Positions 48,192-57,266 are shown, numbered from the stretch's first letter. The stretch is 64,000 nt of DNA from Bin87 sp965203855 (GCA_965203855.1 CBDBDN010000008.1:248001-312000), one strand, 5' to 3'. Numbers and translations are program-made. Notes: generated by a model not told the origin, from the sequence alone.

Positions 48192-50060
48192 ATGCCTGAA
48201 CCCACTACCCGCATCGTTGAATGCGACGTCCTGATTGTTGGCGGCGGTATGTCCGGCTGCGGCGCCGCCATTGAAGCCCGCTACTGGGGCGGCGACGACC
48301 TCCGCATCATTATGGTGGACAAGGCCGCTACCGACCGCAGCGGCGCCGTCGGCGAGGGCCTCTCCGCCATCAATATGTACATGGGGATGCGCTGGGGCTG
48401 GAACCAGCCCGCCGATTACGTGGAATATGTCCGCAACGATATGATGGGCATTTCCCGCGAGGACCTGGTGTACGATGTCGCCCGCCATGTGGACAGCAGC
48501 GTCCATATGTTTGAGGAATGGGGCCTCCCGTTCTGGTACGACGACAACGAACAGTATGTCCGCGAAGGCCGCTGGCAGGTGATGATCCACGGCGAAGCCT
48601 ACAAGCCCATCGTGTCCGAAGCCACCAAAAAAGCCTTGGGCGGGCCGGAAAATCACTACGAGCGGGTTTTCATCTCCCATCTGTTCACCGACGCCGACGA
48701 CCCCGGCCGCATCGCCGGCGCCGTCGGGTTCGGCGTGCGCGAGGATGTCATCTATGTGTTCAAGGCCAACGCCGTAGTCTGCGCCGCCGGCGGCGCCACC
48801 GCGCTGTTCCGCCCCCGCAGCGTCGGCGAGGGCATGGGCCGCACCTGGTACTCCATCTTTGACACCGGCTCCGTGTACGGCCTCATTATCCCCATCGGCG
48901 GCGAAATGACCCAGATGGAACACCGCTTCGTCCCCAGCCGTTTCAAGGATTCCTATGGCCCCGTCGGCGCCTGGTCCCAACTGTTCCGCGCCGACCTGAC
49001 CAACGCCGCCGGCGACAACTATTTCGTCAACCGCCTGCCGGAACTGAAAAAGTACGACCCCTACGGCTCCGCTTTCCCCACACCCACGCCGCTGCGAAAC
49101 CATCTGCTCTGGACGGAAATCCAGGCCGGCAACGGCCCCATAATGCTGAAAACCCCGGAGGCCATCAACGCCCTGGCCGCCGGCGATGCCGGCCGCAAGC
49201 GGGAAATCATCGCCGAAGCCTGGGAGGATTTCCTGGATATGACCATCTCCCAGGCCATCCTCTGGGCGGCCCACAACATCGCCCCTGAGGAACGCCCCAG
49301 CGAAGTGGTGCTCGCCGAACCCTACATTATGGGCAGCCACAGCGGGGAATCCGGCGCATGGGTCAGCGGCCCCTCCGATGTCGCCCCCGACGGCTACCAT
49401 TGGGGCTACGGCAAGATGACCACCGTTAGCGGCCTGTTCGCCGCCGGCGACGGCGTCGGCGCCTGTCCGCACAAATTCTCCTCCGGCTCCTTCACCGAAG
49501 GCCGACTGGCCGGCAAATCCGCCGTCGCCTACGCCTTTGACCATCCCGCTATGCCCAAAGTGGACGACCGCCAAATCGACGGCCTGAAACGCCAGGTGTG
49601 GGCGCCTCTGGTTACTTTTGAGGAAAACCAGTACGCCTCCACCAACCCCGAAGTGAACCCCAACTACCTGCTGCCCCGCCAGGGCCTGTTCCGGCTGCAA
49701 AAGCTGATGGACGAATATGTGGCCGGAGTTTCCGCCGGGTTCACCACCAACGAATCCACCATGCTGCGCGGCCTGGAGCTGCTCGGAATGTTCCGCGAGG
49801 ACTTGCAAAAGCTGGGCGCGCGCAACCGCCACGAACTGCTGCGCTGCCACGAGCTGATCCACCGCGCCTGGGTCGGCGAAGCCCATCTGCGGCATATGCT
49901 GCACCGCAAGGAAACGCGCTGGCCCGGCTTCTACTACCGCAGCGACTACCCCGAAATGGACGAAGCCAACTGGCGCGTGTTCGTCAACAGCCGCTACGAC
50001 GCCGAACACGACAAATGGGATGTATTCACCCGCCCCTGCCCCACGCTGCAAAACGTCTAA
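48192..50060 (+). CDS. aprA: Adenylylsulfate reductase alpha subunit-type flavoprotein (AprA-like)
   Basis: 622 residues from ATG 48192 (GAGGAG about twelve bases upstream). FAD-binding DVLIVGGGMSGCGAAIEA at the start. Sequence blocks follow AprA closely: GEGLSAINMYMGMRWG (Asn at the FAD/APS pocket), YVRNDMMGISREDLVYDVAR, GRWQVMIHGEAYKPIV, SVGEGMGRTWY (Trp), EHRFVPSRFKDSYGPVGAW (catalytic Arg), SHSGESGAWVSGP (His) and CPHKFSSGSFTEGRLAGKSA. AprA with AprB reduces APS to sulfite and AMP, or runs in reverse. The iron-sulfur AprB is not beside it in this window, so the electron partner is unknown. Confidence 0.85.
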   Translation: MPEPTTRIVECDVLIVGGGMSGCGAAIEARYWGGDDLRIIMVDKAATDRSGAVGEGLSAINMYMGMRWGWNQPADYVEYVRNDMMGISREDLVYDVARHVDSSVHMFEEWGLPFWYDDNEQYVREGRWQVMIHGEAYKPIVSEATKKALGGPENHYERVFISHLFTDADDPGRIAGAVGFGVREDVIYVFKANAVVCAAGGATALFRPRSVGEGMGRTWYSIFDTGSVYGLIIPIGGEMTQMEHRFVPSRFKDSYGPVGAWSQLFRADLTNAAGDNYFVNRLPELKKYDPYGSAFPTPTPLRNHLLWTEIQAGNGPIMLKTPEAINALAAGDAGRKREIIAEAWEDFLDMTISQAILWAAHNIAPEERPSEVVLAEPYIMGSHSGESGAWVSGPSDVAPDGYHWGYGKMTTVSGLFAAGDGVGACPHKFSSGSFTEGRLAGKSAVAYAFDHPAMPKVDDRQIDGLKRQVWAPLVTFEENQYASTNPEVNPNYLLPRQGLFRLQKLMDEYVAGVSAGFTTNESTMLRGLELLGMFREDLQKLGARNRHELLRCHELIHRAWVGEAHLRHMLHRKETRWPGFYYRSDYPEMDEANWRVFVNSRYDAEHDKWDVFTRPCPTLQNV

Positions 50061-50084
50061 CCATAGCGGCCCATCCGCCGCCGT

Positions 50085-50545
50085 TTCAACCCGCCATTCC
50101 AACACCCCAACCCGCCATTCCAACACCCCAACCCGCCATTCCAACACCCCAACCGTCATTCCGGCCCTCTACCGTCATTCCGGCGAAAGCCGGAATCCGG
50201 CGGCGTAACCAGCCACCACGGCAATAGAGACGCCGACCGTCATTACAAATACCCCAACCGTCATTACAAATACCCCAACCGTCATTACAAATACCCCAAC
50301 CGTCATTCCGGCCCTCTACCGTCATTCCGGCGCAAGCCGGAATCCGGCGGCGTAATCGGCCACCACGGCAATAGAGACGCCGACCGTCATTCCAACACCC
50401 CAGCCGTCATTCCCACCCAATTCACCGTCATTCCGGCGCAAGCCGGAATCTATGGTCGTTGCCCCCACTACCGTGGTGGCTGATTATGCCGCTGGATTCC
50501 GGCTTTCGCCGGAATGACGGTTGAAGTAAAGGAATGACGGTTATA
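50085..50545. repeat. Arrays, duplicated block and paired element, full copy 5
   Basis: The gap 50061-50645 holds a 21-bp-period array (CATTCCAACACCCCAACCCG units, about 50094-50160), a second 21-bp array (GTCATTACAAATACCCCAAC units, about 50240-50300), a roughly 88-bp block repeated at about 50158 and 50304 (146-base offset) carrying half elements, and a full paired element at 50425-50520 with a further GGAATGACGG after it. No gene seen. Confidence 0.85.
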
Positions 50546-50645
50546 CCCCCGGCATCCATACGCGCCGCAGCAACCCCCCCATCCACTACGGTGCCGCCCC
50601 TACAATGCCGCACGCTATCCCTATCCCGTATCCCCCGGAGGCCCG

Positions 50646-51254
50646 ATGACCGCCGCCGCTGCCGACTCTATAACGCCCAACCCCGTAGCGCTGCTGGAAC
50701 AAACTACCGCCCGCACCAAAGCCATAATCGCCGGCGTCCGCCAGTCGCAGCTGGACGACCCCACGCCCTGCGCCCAATGGAATGTGCACGGCCTGCTCAA
50801 CCATCTGATTGGCGGCCTGGAGTTCACCGCCGCCGGCATCGCCGGCATCCCAACCGCCATTCGCCCCAGCGAAGCCGAAAGTTCGCAAATTGACGAGCGC
50901 AATATGGACAATCTGGCGCAGGCTTATAATGACCGGCTGGCCCACCTGCTGGCGTTAGCGGCCGAACCCGGCGCGCTGGAACGAACAGCGCAGACCCCAT
51001 TCGGCGAAATGCCGGTAAGCCAAATTTTCGTCGGCACCGTAATGGATCAGCTCATCCACTGCTGGGATCTGGCCAAAGCCACCGGGCAGGATACGACGCT
51101 GGACGCCGATTTAGTGGACTTCGCCTTTCCGATGCTGCAATCCGGGTTTGCCGATATGGGGCGGCAGGCCGGCTTTATCGGCCCGGAGCAAGCCGTCCCG
51201 GACGATGCCAGCCAACTGGACAAACTGATTGCCTACATGGGACGGCAGCCCTAA
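50646..51254 (+). CDS. TIGR03086-type DinB/mycothiol-dependent isomerase-like protein
   Basis: 202 residues, GGAGG eight bases before the ATG. Four-helix DinB-like fold expected: LEQTTARTKAIIAGVRQSQL, PTPCAQWNVHGLLNHLIGGL (Cys-x2-W-x5-L..H, with the metal His), and the later HCWDLAKATGQ with the conserved D-LA-ATG. These are metal-binding proteins; the enzymatic role of most is unknown. The family is most common in Actinomycetota and Chloroflexota. Confidence 0.8.
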   Translation: MTAAAADSITPNPVALLEQTTARTKAIIAGVRQSQLDDPTPCAQWNVHGLLNHLIGGLEFTAAGIAGIPTAIRPSEAESSQIDERNMDNLAQAYNDRLAHLLALAAEPGALERTAQTPFGEMPVSQIFVGTVMDQLIHCWDLAKATGQDTTLDADLVDFAFPMLQSGFADMGRQAGFIGPEQAVPDDASQLDKLIAYMGRQP

Positions 51255-51340
51255 CCCAAAACCCCCATCCATCCCCTCCATCCATGCCATAAAACCCATC
51301 CCGTCCATCCTGTCCATCGGTGTAAAAATTCCCCTCCCGC
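51255..51340. repeat. Mini-repeat (inverted ACACCGATGGACAGGATGG)
   Basis: Reading minus: TTTTTACACCGATGGACAGG at 51330-51311, then GATGGACGGGATGGGTTTTA and the GGCATGGATGG repeat. It lies in the same order relative to the structured repeat as at 1250-1330, mirror-imaged. Confidence 0.75.
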
Positions 51341-51356
51341 CAATGACACCAACCCC

Positions 51357-51384
51357 TTGCCAACCCGTACAGCCGTGCTATAAT
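51357..51384 (+). promoter_or_regulatory. Promoter reading into structured repeat copy B
   Basis: TTGCCA (51357-51362), 16-base spacer, then TATAAT (51379-51384) preceded by TGC, an extended -10. The expected start is near 51391, about 35 bases before the repeat. No start codon with ribosome site follows, which fits an RNA product. Confidence 0.6.
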
Positions 51385-51423
51385 CAGATTCGTCAGGCAG
51401 CCAATCTCCGAGCCCACTGATTT

Positions 51424-51596
51424 CCAGGTCGTTACGGTCATTCAGCAATCAAGTCGCACCGGCGTCCCTACTCGCCCACGGTCAGACTAACCGAAGGAGT
51501 CGGGCACTGCCAAGGCGCCAGACGTAGCGCCCCGTCCTCGGACGAAAATCCAGCCGCGTGAAAAGCAACGCGCAAAACCTCCGGCCGTAGGGCTGA
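51424..51596. repeat. Structured dispersed repeat, copy B (possible non-coding RNA)
   Basis: Near-identical to the reverse complement of 920-1092. Hairpins are kept: CCC.ACTC/GAGT.GGG with inner CGGT/ACCG, GGCGC/GCGCC, CGTC/GACG and CGCGT/ACGCG. Base differences between copies fall mainly in loops or single-stranded parts. A promoter lies upstream on the plus strand. The rest of 51597-51837 shows no gene. Confidence 0.75.
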
Positions 51597-51837
51597 AACC
51601 GACCTGGAAACCTAAAAACTCGGAAACCCGAACCCCGCTAGCAAGTTCAATCAACCGCCTGACAACCTGCCTGACACCCGCCTGACAACCCCCATCCTGA
51701 ACCAACGGAGGCACCGCCACCCCAGCAAAATCAACCTAGCGCCGATGCCGCAGCCGGACGGGAACCAATCCCGTCCTACCCCTGCCCATCGGCGTCAATA
51801 CCCCTGCAACCGACATTCCACTGCCGGGACATCCGGT

Positions 51838-51866
51838 TTGTATCCGGGCGCGCAATGCGCTATAAT
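51838..51866 (+). promoter_or_regulatory. Promoter of tRNA-Ser
   Basis: TTGTAT (51838-51843), 17-base spacer, TATAAT (51861-51866), 23 bases before the tRNA 5' end. Confidence 0.65.
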
Positions 51867-51889
51867 AGCTCTTGCCCTGCCGGGCATTG

Positions 51890-51981
51890 GGAGGGATCGC
51901 ATAGTGGTCTAGTGCGGGCGCCTGCTAAGCGCTTATCCTGAGAAATCGGGATCGTGGGTTCGAATCCCACTCCCTCCGCCA
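51890..51981 (+). tRNA. tRNA-Ser (anticodon GCT)
   Basis: 92 bases with encoded CCA. Acceptor stem GGAGGGA / TCCCTCC, anticodon stem GGCGC/GCGCT with loop CTGCTAA (anticodon GCT), a long variable arm (TATCCTGAGAAATCGGGATC), and T-arm GTGGG-TTCGAAT-CCCAC. The long variable arm is the serine class II feature. Confidence 0.95.
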
Positions 51982-52061
51982 TTCCATATTTTGGCATCTG
52001 CCGTTTGCGCCGTGCCATAAGCCCCGCCCGGCTTACCCGCCTTTTGCCGAGAACGAATCCA

Positions 52062-53399
52062 ATGCAGACCTACCACATCTGGACTATCGGCTGCCAGATG
52101 AATACCGCCGACTCCGAGCGTCTGGGGTCGGCTTTGCAGCAATTGGGCCTGGCGCCGGCAGTGCGCCCCGCCGACGCCGACGTCGTCGTCCTCAATTCCT
52201 GCGTCGTCCGGCAGTCCGCCGAGGACAAAGTGACCGGCGCCCTCAACCTCACGCAGCCCCTCCGCAAAAAGCGCCCCGACTCCGTCCTGGCCCTGACCGG
52301 CTGCATGGTCGGCCCCCGCACCGACGAACTGCGCCGCCGCTTCCCCGATGTCGACCTGTTCCTCCGCCCCCAGCAGTTTGAGCCTCTGCTGGAACTGGTA
52401 GGCGACCGGCTGGGGCTGGACTGGGAAGGTTGCGTCGGCTCCCTGGCCCCCCAGCAACCCGATGTTACCACCTATGTCCCCATCATCCACGGCTGCGATT
52501 TTATGTGCAGTTTCTGCATCATCCCTTACCGCCGGGGACGCCAGGCCAGCCGCTCCGTCGCCGACATCGCTAACGAAGTGGAACTGCTGGCGCAGCGCGG
52601 CGTCCGCGAAGTTACCGTGCTCGGCCAGACCGTGGACGCCTACGGCCACGACCGCAATGACGGGCATGACCTGGCCGACCTCCTGCAACGCCTGAACGCC
52701 GTCAACGGCCTGGAACGCATCCGCTTCCTAACTTCCCATCCCTCTTATATGAGCCGCCGCATCATCCGCGCCGTAGCCGAACTGCCCAAAGTCTGCGAGC
52801 ATATCAACCTCCCCGTGCAAGCCGGCGATGACGCCGTCCTGCAACGGATGCGCCGCCCTTATACCGTCTCCGAATACCGGGATCTAATCAGCGAAATCCG
52901 CGACGCCATCCCGGATGTAACCGTTAGCACCGACATTATCGTCGGCTTCCCCGGCGAAACCGAAGCGCAGTTTGAGAATACCCTCCGGCTGGTATCCGAC
53001 CTCCGCTTCGACAAAGTTCACGGCGCCATGTATTCCACCCGCCCCGGCACCATTGCAGCCCGCACAATGGACGACGATGTGCCGCCGGACGAAAAGCAGC
53101 GCCGCCTCAAAGCCCTGGAAACCCTACAGGAAAGCATCCTGTCGGAAATCAACGCCCAATATCTGGGGCAGACCGTCCCCGTCCTGGCCGAAAACCGCAA
53201 ACGCGGACGCTGGTCCGGCCGGACGCGCGGCAACAAACTCGTCTATTTCAACGCCCCGGACCCGACCATCCCCGCCGCCGCTGCCGATACCCCCCATGCC
53301 ATTGCCGATGCGCCGCCCCGCCCCCTGGCCGGCCAGATAGTGGATGTAGCCGTCAATCGCACCGGCCCCTGGTCCCTGGCCGGCGTCCTGGCCGACTAA
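52062..53399 (+). CDS. miaB: tRNA-2-methylthio-N6-dimethylallyladenosine synthase
   Basis: 445 residues. Radical-SAM methylthiotransferase that thiomethylates i6A37 in tRNAs. N-terminal UPF0004 domain with TIGCQMNTADSERL, LNSCVVRQSAEDKV and LTGCMVGP (three cluster cysteines), then the radical SAM motif GCDFMCSFCIIPYRRG (CxxxCxxC), SPHP-equivalent LTSHPSYMSRR, GFPGETEAQFENTL and a C-terminal TRAM domain near 375-440. GCQMN marks MiaB over MtaB or RimO. The frame runs upstream through tRNA-Ser, but ATG 52062 is the homologous start. tRNA-Ser lies 80 bases upstream. Confidence 0.92.
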   Translation: MQTYHIWTIGCQMNTADSERLGSALQQLGLAPAVRPADADVVVLNSCVVRQSAEDKVTGALNLTQPLRKKRPDSVLALTGCMVGPRTDELRRRFPDVDLFLRPQQFEPLLELVGDRLGLDWEGCVGSLAPQQPDVTTYVPIIHGCDFMCSFCIIPYRRGRQASRSVADIANEVELLAQRGVREVTVLGQTVDAYGHDRNDGHDLADLLQRLNAVNGLERIRFLTSHPSYMSRRIIRAVAELPKVCEHINLPVQAGDDAVLQRMRRPYTVSEYRDLISEIRDAIPDVTVSTDIIVGFPGETEAQFENTLRLVSDLRFDKVHGAMYSTRPGTIAARTMDDDVPPDEKQRRLKALETLQESILSEINAQYLGQTVPVLAENRKRGRWSGRTRGNKLVYFNAPDPTIPAAAADTPHAIADAPPRPLAGQIVDVAVNRTGPWSLAGVLAD

Positions 53400-53519
53400 C
53401 GGCGCCTTGGCCGGCGCCCGACTCAAGGGCGGCGGTACTGCCATTCATTCCGTCAATTGCCGCGCCCCAGCCAATTGTGAAATTTCGCACACACTGCCAT
53501 TTACAAGGAGGCCGCTGGT

Positions 53520-54728
53520 ATGGTTACTCAAACGCGGCAACCCACCATCCCCCTTACCGAAATTGAACACGCCGCCTTTTGCCGCCCGGAGGACGAACTG
53601 CCGTCCCGGTCGCTGGCCGAGGAACTGGCGATTAATGTCCGCTGGCAGAAAATCCCCGGCGAATATCTCGCCTGCTCCCCCGCCGAATTAGACGCGCGCA
53701 TCGGACGGGCGCGCCGCGCGCTCGGCAACTCCGTTACCATCCTGGGGCATCATTACCAGCGCGAGGAAATCATCAAGTACGCCGATTTCCAGGGCGACTC
53801 ATTCCTGTTGAGCCAGGAAGCGGCCTCCCGCCCGGAAGCCGATTACATCGTGTTCTGCGGCGTCCACTTTATGGCGGAAACCGCCTGCATCCTGGCCGGC
53901 CTGCACCAGCAGGTCATCCTCCCCAACATCACCGCCGGCTGCTCCATGGCCGATATGGCCCCAATTGAGGACGTCGAGGACGGATGGGACGACTTGCAGG
54001 ATGTCCTCGGCGGACACGGCGGCATCCTGCCCGTTACCTATATGAACTCGGTGGCCGCTATCAAGGCGCTGTGCGGACGCAACGGCGGGGCGGTGTGCAC
54101 CTCGTCCAATGCGACTGCCGTACTGGAATGGGCTTTCGGGCAGGCCGACCGCGTGCTGTTCCTGCCCGACCAGCATCTGGGGCGCAACACTGCCCTGAAA
54201 CTGGGCATCGGCCTGGACGAAATGGTAGTTTGGAATCCGTTCCGCGCCATGGGCGGCAACACCCCGGAGCAGCTGCGCGCCGCCAAAATGGTGCTGTGGC
54301 AGGGGCATTGCTCCGTCCATACCCGTTTCACCGTCAAGCAGATTGACGCCGCCCGCCAGCGTTACCCCAATGTTACCGTGCTGGTACACCCGGAATGCCC
54401 CCGCGAAACGGTAGCAGCCGCCGACTTGAACGGCTCTACCGAGCTCATCCGCAAGACAATTAACGAAGCCCCGGCCGGCTCCGTATGGGCCGTCGGCACC
54501 GAAATCAGCTTGGTGAACCGCCTGGCCCTGCACAACCCGGACAAGACCGTATTCTGCCTGGATCCGGTAAGCTGCCCCTGCTCCACGATGTACCGCATCC
54601 ACCCCGCCTACCTGCTCTGGACGCTGGAAAGCCTCGTCGCCGGCCAGGTAGTGAACCGCATCACCGTGCCGGAGCAAATGCAGCGGGAAGCAACCATAGC
54701 CCTGGAACGAATGCTGGCGCTGCGATAG
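53520..54728 (+). CDS. nadA: Quinolinate synthase
   Basis: 402 residues; AAGGAGG nine bases before the ATG. Condenses iminoaspartate with dihydroxyacetone phosphate to quinolinate in NAD synthesis, using a [4Fe-4S] cluster. Three homologous domains: VTILGHHYQREEI...DSFLLSQEAA, FCGVHFMAETACIL (first cluster Cys), AVCTSSNATAVL (second), and VSCPCSTMYRI (third region); HPECPRETV and GTEISLVNRLA are substrate-site blocks. An N-terminal extension of ~60 residues precedes the catalytic body, as in the longer NadA class. nadB and nadC are not in the window. Confidence 0.95.
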   Translation: MVTQTRQPTIPLTEIEHAAFCRPEDELPSRSLAEELAINVRWQKIPGEYLACSPAELDARIGRARRALGNSVTILGHHYQREEIIKYADFQGDSFLLSQEAASRPEADYIVFCGVHFMAETACILAGLHQQVILPNITAGCSMADMAPIEDVEDGWDDLQDVLGGHGGILPVTYMNSVAAIKALCGRNGGAVCTSSNATAVLEWAFGQADRVLFLPDQHLGRNTALKLGIGLDEMVVWNPFRAMGGNTPEQLRAAKMVLWQGHCSVHTRFTVKQIDAARQRYPNVTVLVHPECPRETVAAADLNGSTELIRKTINEAPAGSVWAVGTEISLVNRLALHNPDKTVFCLDPVSCPCSTMYRIHPAYLLWTLESLVAGQVVNRITVPEQMQREATIALERMLALR

Positions 54729-54758
54729 GCCGGCCCCACCGTTGCCGGGATTGCGCCG

Positions 54759-56516
54759 ATGACAACCGCAATCGGTTCCGCTACGGAACACCCTCTCAAC
54801 CGCAACCTGTTCATCGCGGACAACCTCAGCCTGCTGCGCCGGCTGGATAACAACAGCATTGACCTGATTTGCATTGACCCGCCTTTCGCCAAGAACCAGA
54901 CTTTCATCGGCAATCTGCGGCCTCCCCTGTCGGCAGAGGAGCAGGCCGGCGAGCAGGCCATGCTATCCGCCTGGGGCATCAGCAGCGATCGAGATGCCGA
55001 AGCCGCCGGCATTTTCTGGCCCAACGGCGGCGATTCGGCCCGCTTCCAGGACATCTGGCGTTGGGAAAGCGATATTCACGAGGAATGGATTACCGCTATC
55101 GACGCCGACCGCACCGGCCTAGCCAAAGTCATCGACGCCACGCGCAACGCCCACAGCGAACAGCAGGCCGCCTACCTATCCTATATGGCAATCCGTCTGA
55201 TTGAGATGCGCCGGATTTTGAAACCCACCGGCAGCCTGTATTTCCATTGCGACTTTGACGCTAACTCTTATATTCGACTAGCCCTGGACGCCATTTTCGG
55301 CCGACAGAATGTCCGCAATGAGATTATCTGGGAACGGCATACTTCAACGCAGCGCGGGTCGCAGCACCGTCCCCGACGCTGGGGCCGCACTACGGATACC
55401 ATCCTGTTCTGTTCCAAATCGCAGAATGCCAATTTCAACCCCTTCGTTCCGCCGTCCGATACGGATGCAGCGCAGCGGTTCCCCCTAGTCGATGAAAACG
55501 GGGAACGCTACTATGATGACAGCGCGCATATCTGGCGCACGCCCGGCATGGGCAGCCGCCCCAACTTGTGCTACGAATGGCGCGGATTTACGAACCCCAC
55601 TCCGGCGGGATGGCGTTTGAGCCGGGAACGCCTTGAGGAGGAATACCAGAAAGGCAACTTTGTCATCCTGCCCGACGGCCGCCTGCAACGCCGTATGTAC
55701 CAACGCGACTGGCGCGGCGCAGTGCGCGGCAATCTCTGGAATGATGTGAGCCCGGCGCTCGGCGGCGAAAGAACCGGCTACCCCACCCAAAAGCCCGTCG
55801 CTCTTGCCGAGCGTATCATCCTCGCCAGCACCAGGCCCGGCGATGTCGTGCTGGACTGCTTCGCCGGCTGCGCTTATGTCCCGGTGGCCGCTGAACGCAA
55901 TGGCCGCCAGTGGATTGCCTGCGATATATCGCCCCGCGCCCTTACCGTGCTGAAGCGCCAGTTCGCCAAATTCCGCTACGCGGTGGACGGCGTACAGCAG
56001 AGCCAGGCGCCCGCCCTGATTACCGACGCCAATGTCATTACCCGCTCCCCCTTTGACCTGCCGGAACGCACCGATACCGACCCGGTAGAACGGCGGGACA
56101 TTGCGGAACTGCCCGAAAGAACCTACAAGGTTCCCGCCAGCATCATCCCGGAAAGGGAAATGCTGGAATTCCTGCTGGAGCTGTCGGATTACACCGCTTG
56201 GTGCTGCGGCTTCGCCAATCGCCGGCCCGACGGCAGCATCATCAGAACTACCCGCAACTTTCACCTGGACCACCTTGACCCGAAGTCGTTGCAGGGCAGC
56301 AACCAGATTTACAACCGCGCCCCAATGTGTCCGCACCACAACATCCGCAAAAACAACCGCCGGGTGCATCTGGAGGAATATCGCAAGGAAATCGCCGACG
56401 CCGGCGAAATGATGGTTGACACCATAGACGAACTGGTGCATTGGCCGTCAGCATCGGATCAGGCGCATCTACGCTGGGCGCAGGCCGTTGCCGCCCCGGC
56501 CGCCGGCGGACAATGA
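54759..56516 (+). CDS. DNA methyltransferase (beta class) fused to an HNH nuclease domain
   Basis: 585 residues. Motif IV DLICIDPPFAKN near residue 36 comes before motif I VVLDCFAGCAYVPVAAERNG near residue 368, so the order is beta class (N4-cytosine or N6-adenine). Motif I differs from the usual DPFxGSGT (here DCFAGCAY). YPTQKPVALAERII is the conserved link to motif I. From about residue 490 an HNH domain follows: FHLDHLDPKSLQGSNQIYNR, then PMCPHHNIRKNNRR. One chain thus carries modification and cutting modules. The upstream gene is nadA; convergent Uma2 genes follow. Confidence 0.85.
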   Translation: MTTAIGSATEHPLNRNLFIADNLSLLRRLDNNSIDLICIDPPFAKNQTFIGNLRPPLSAEEQAGEQAMLSAWGISSDRDAEAAGIFWPNGGDSARFQDIWRWESDIHEEWITAIDADRTGLAKVIDATRNAHSEQQAAYLSYMAIRLIEMRRILKPTGSLYFHCDFDANSYIRLALDAIFGRQNVRNEIIWERHTSTQRGSQHRPRRWGRTTDTILFCSKSQNANFNPFVPPSDTDAAQRFPLVDENGERYYDDSAHIWRTPGMGSRPNLCYEWRGFTNPTPAGWRLSRERLEEEYQKGNFVILPDGRLQRRMYQRDWRGAVRGNLWNDVSPALGGERTGYPTQKPVALAERIILASTRPGDVVLDCFAGCAYVPVAAERNGRQWIACDISPRALTVLKRQFAKFRYAVDGVQQSQAPALITDANVITRSPFDLPERTDTDPVERRDIAELPERTYKVPASIIPEREMLEFLLELSDYTAWCCGFANRRPDGSIIRTTRNFHLDHLDPKSLQGSNQIYNRAPMCPHHNIRKNNRRVHLEEYRKEIADAGEMMVDTIDELVHWPSASDQAHLRWAQAVAAPAAGGQ

Positions 56517-56550
56517 CGCGCTGCCGGCTAACGCTATCGGAATAAACGGG

Positions 56551-57243
56551 CTATTCCGCTGCCTCTGCGTGCAGGTCAAAAATCCGCCGCCGCACCTCAA
56601 ACACAAACCCCGGCATTACATCCGCTCCGCTGAGCGTCTCCGGGTCGTCCAGAATCTCAGCCGGAACGCCGGGCCGGTAGATGTGAACCTGCCGCCGATA
56701 CGGGTCAATCAGCCAGCCCAGCAGCGCCCCGTTGGCAATGTACTGCTCCATTTTGCGCTGCAACGGCGGCAGCGTGTCCGTCTCCGACACAATCTCAGCA
56801 ACGAAAGTCGGGCAGACGGTGATGGCGCCCCCGGCGGATACCGGCGGCATCGCGGCCACCTGCGCCGGGGAAAGCCACAGCGCATCGGGCCGGATCCGGG
56901 AACCATCGGGAAAACGCATATTGGCATTGGCGCCGGCCGCAAAGCCTCCGTTGGCTTCAGTGTAGTTAAACAGCGTTCCCGCCATCTGAAACTCGGCAGC
57001 CAGTCCGTCTAGATTCACCATAGGGCTAATCACCAATTCCCCTTTGTTAGTCAGTTCCAGGTTGAAACCCCGCTCCTCGTTGGCCTGATACAGGTCGGCC
57101 ATCCACTGGTCAATCTCCGCGTCGCTGAGCTTGCCGGCAACGGATTTGAGGATGGGGCTGATGTTGACGCGCAACGGTTGCAGCAGTTCGCAATCGTCCA
57201 CAGCCGCGGCGGCGTCTTGGGTAATGTTCACGGTGGCAGTCAT
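56551..57243 (-). CDS. Uma2 family (DUF820) protein, copy 4
   Basis: 230 residues. N-terminal unit MTATVNITQDAAAAVDDCEL and ILKSVAGKLSDAEIDQWMAD, then the PD-(D/E)xK core: SRIRPDALWLSP, CPTFVAEIVSETDTLPPLQRKMEQYIANG, LLGWLIDPYRRQVHIYRPG. It ends VRRRIFDLHAEAAE. Residues 1-75 and 110-225 are almost identical to copy 5; the part between (about 76-108) differs strongly. No coiled coil here. Part of a four-gene minus-strand cluster. Confidence 0.85.
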   Translation of the reverse strand: MTATVNITQDAAAAVDDCELLQPLRVNISPILKSVAGKLSDAEIDQWMADLYQANEERGFNLELTNKGELVISPMVNLDGLAAEFQMAGTLFNYTEANGGFAAGANANMRFPDGSRIRPDALWLSPAQVAAMPPVSAGGAITVCPTFVAEIVSETDTLPPLQRKMEQYIANGALLGWLIDPYRRQVHIYRPGVPAEILDDPETLSGADVMPGFVFEVRRRIFDLHAEAAE

Positions 57244-57266
57244 AGCATCCGTCCTTTTCGGTTCAT

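Noticed and set aside
48108..50159. 683-residue minus-strand frame opposite the AprA-type gene
   Set aside because: It is the shadow of a highly conserved plus-strand gene and has no protein-like motifs.
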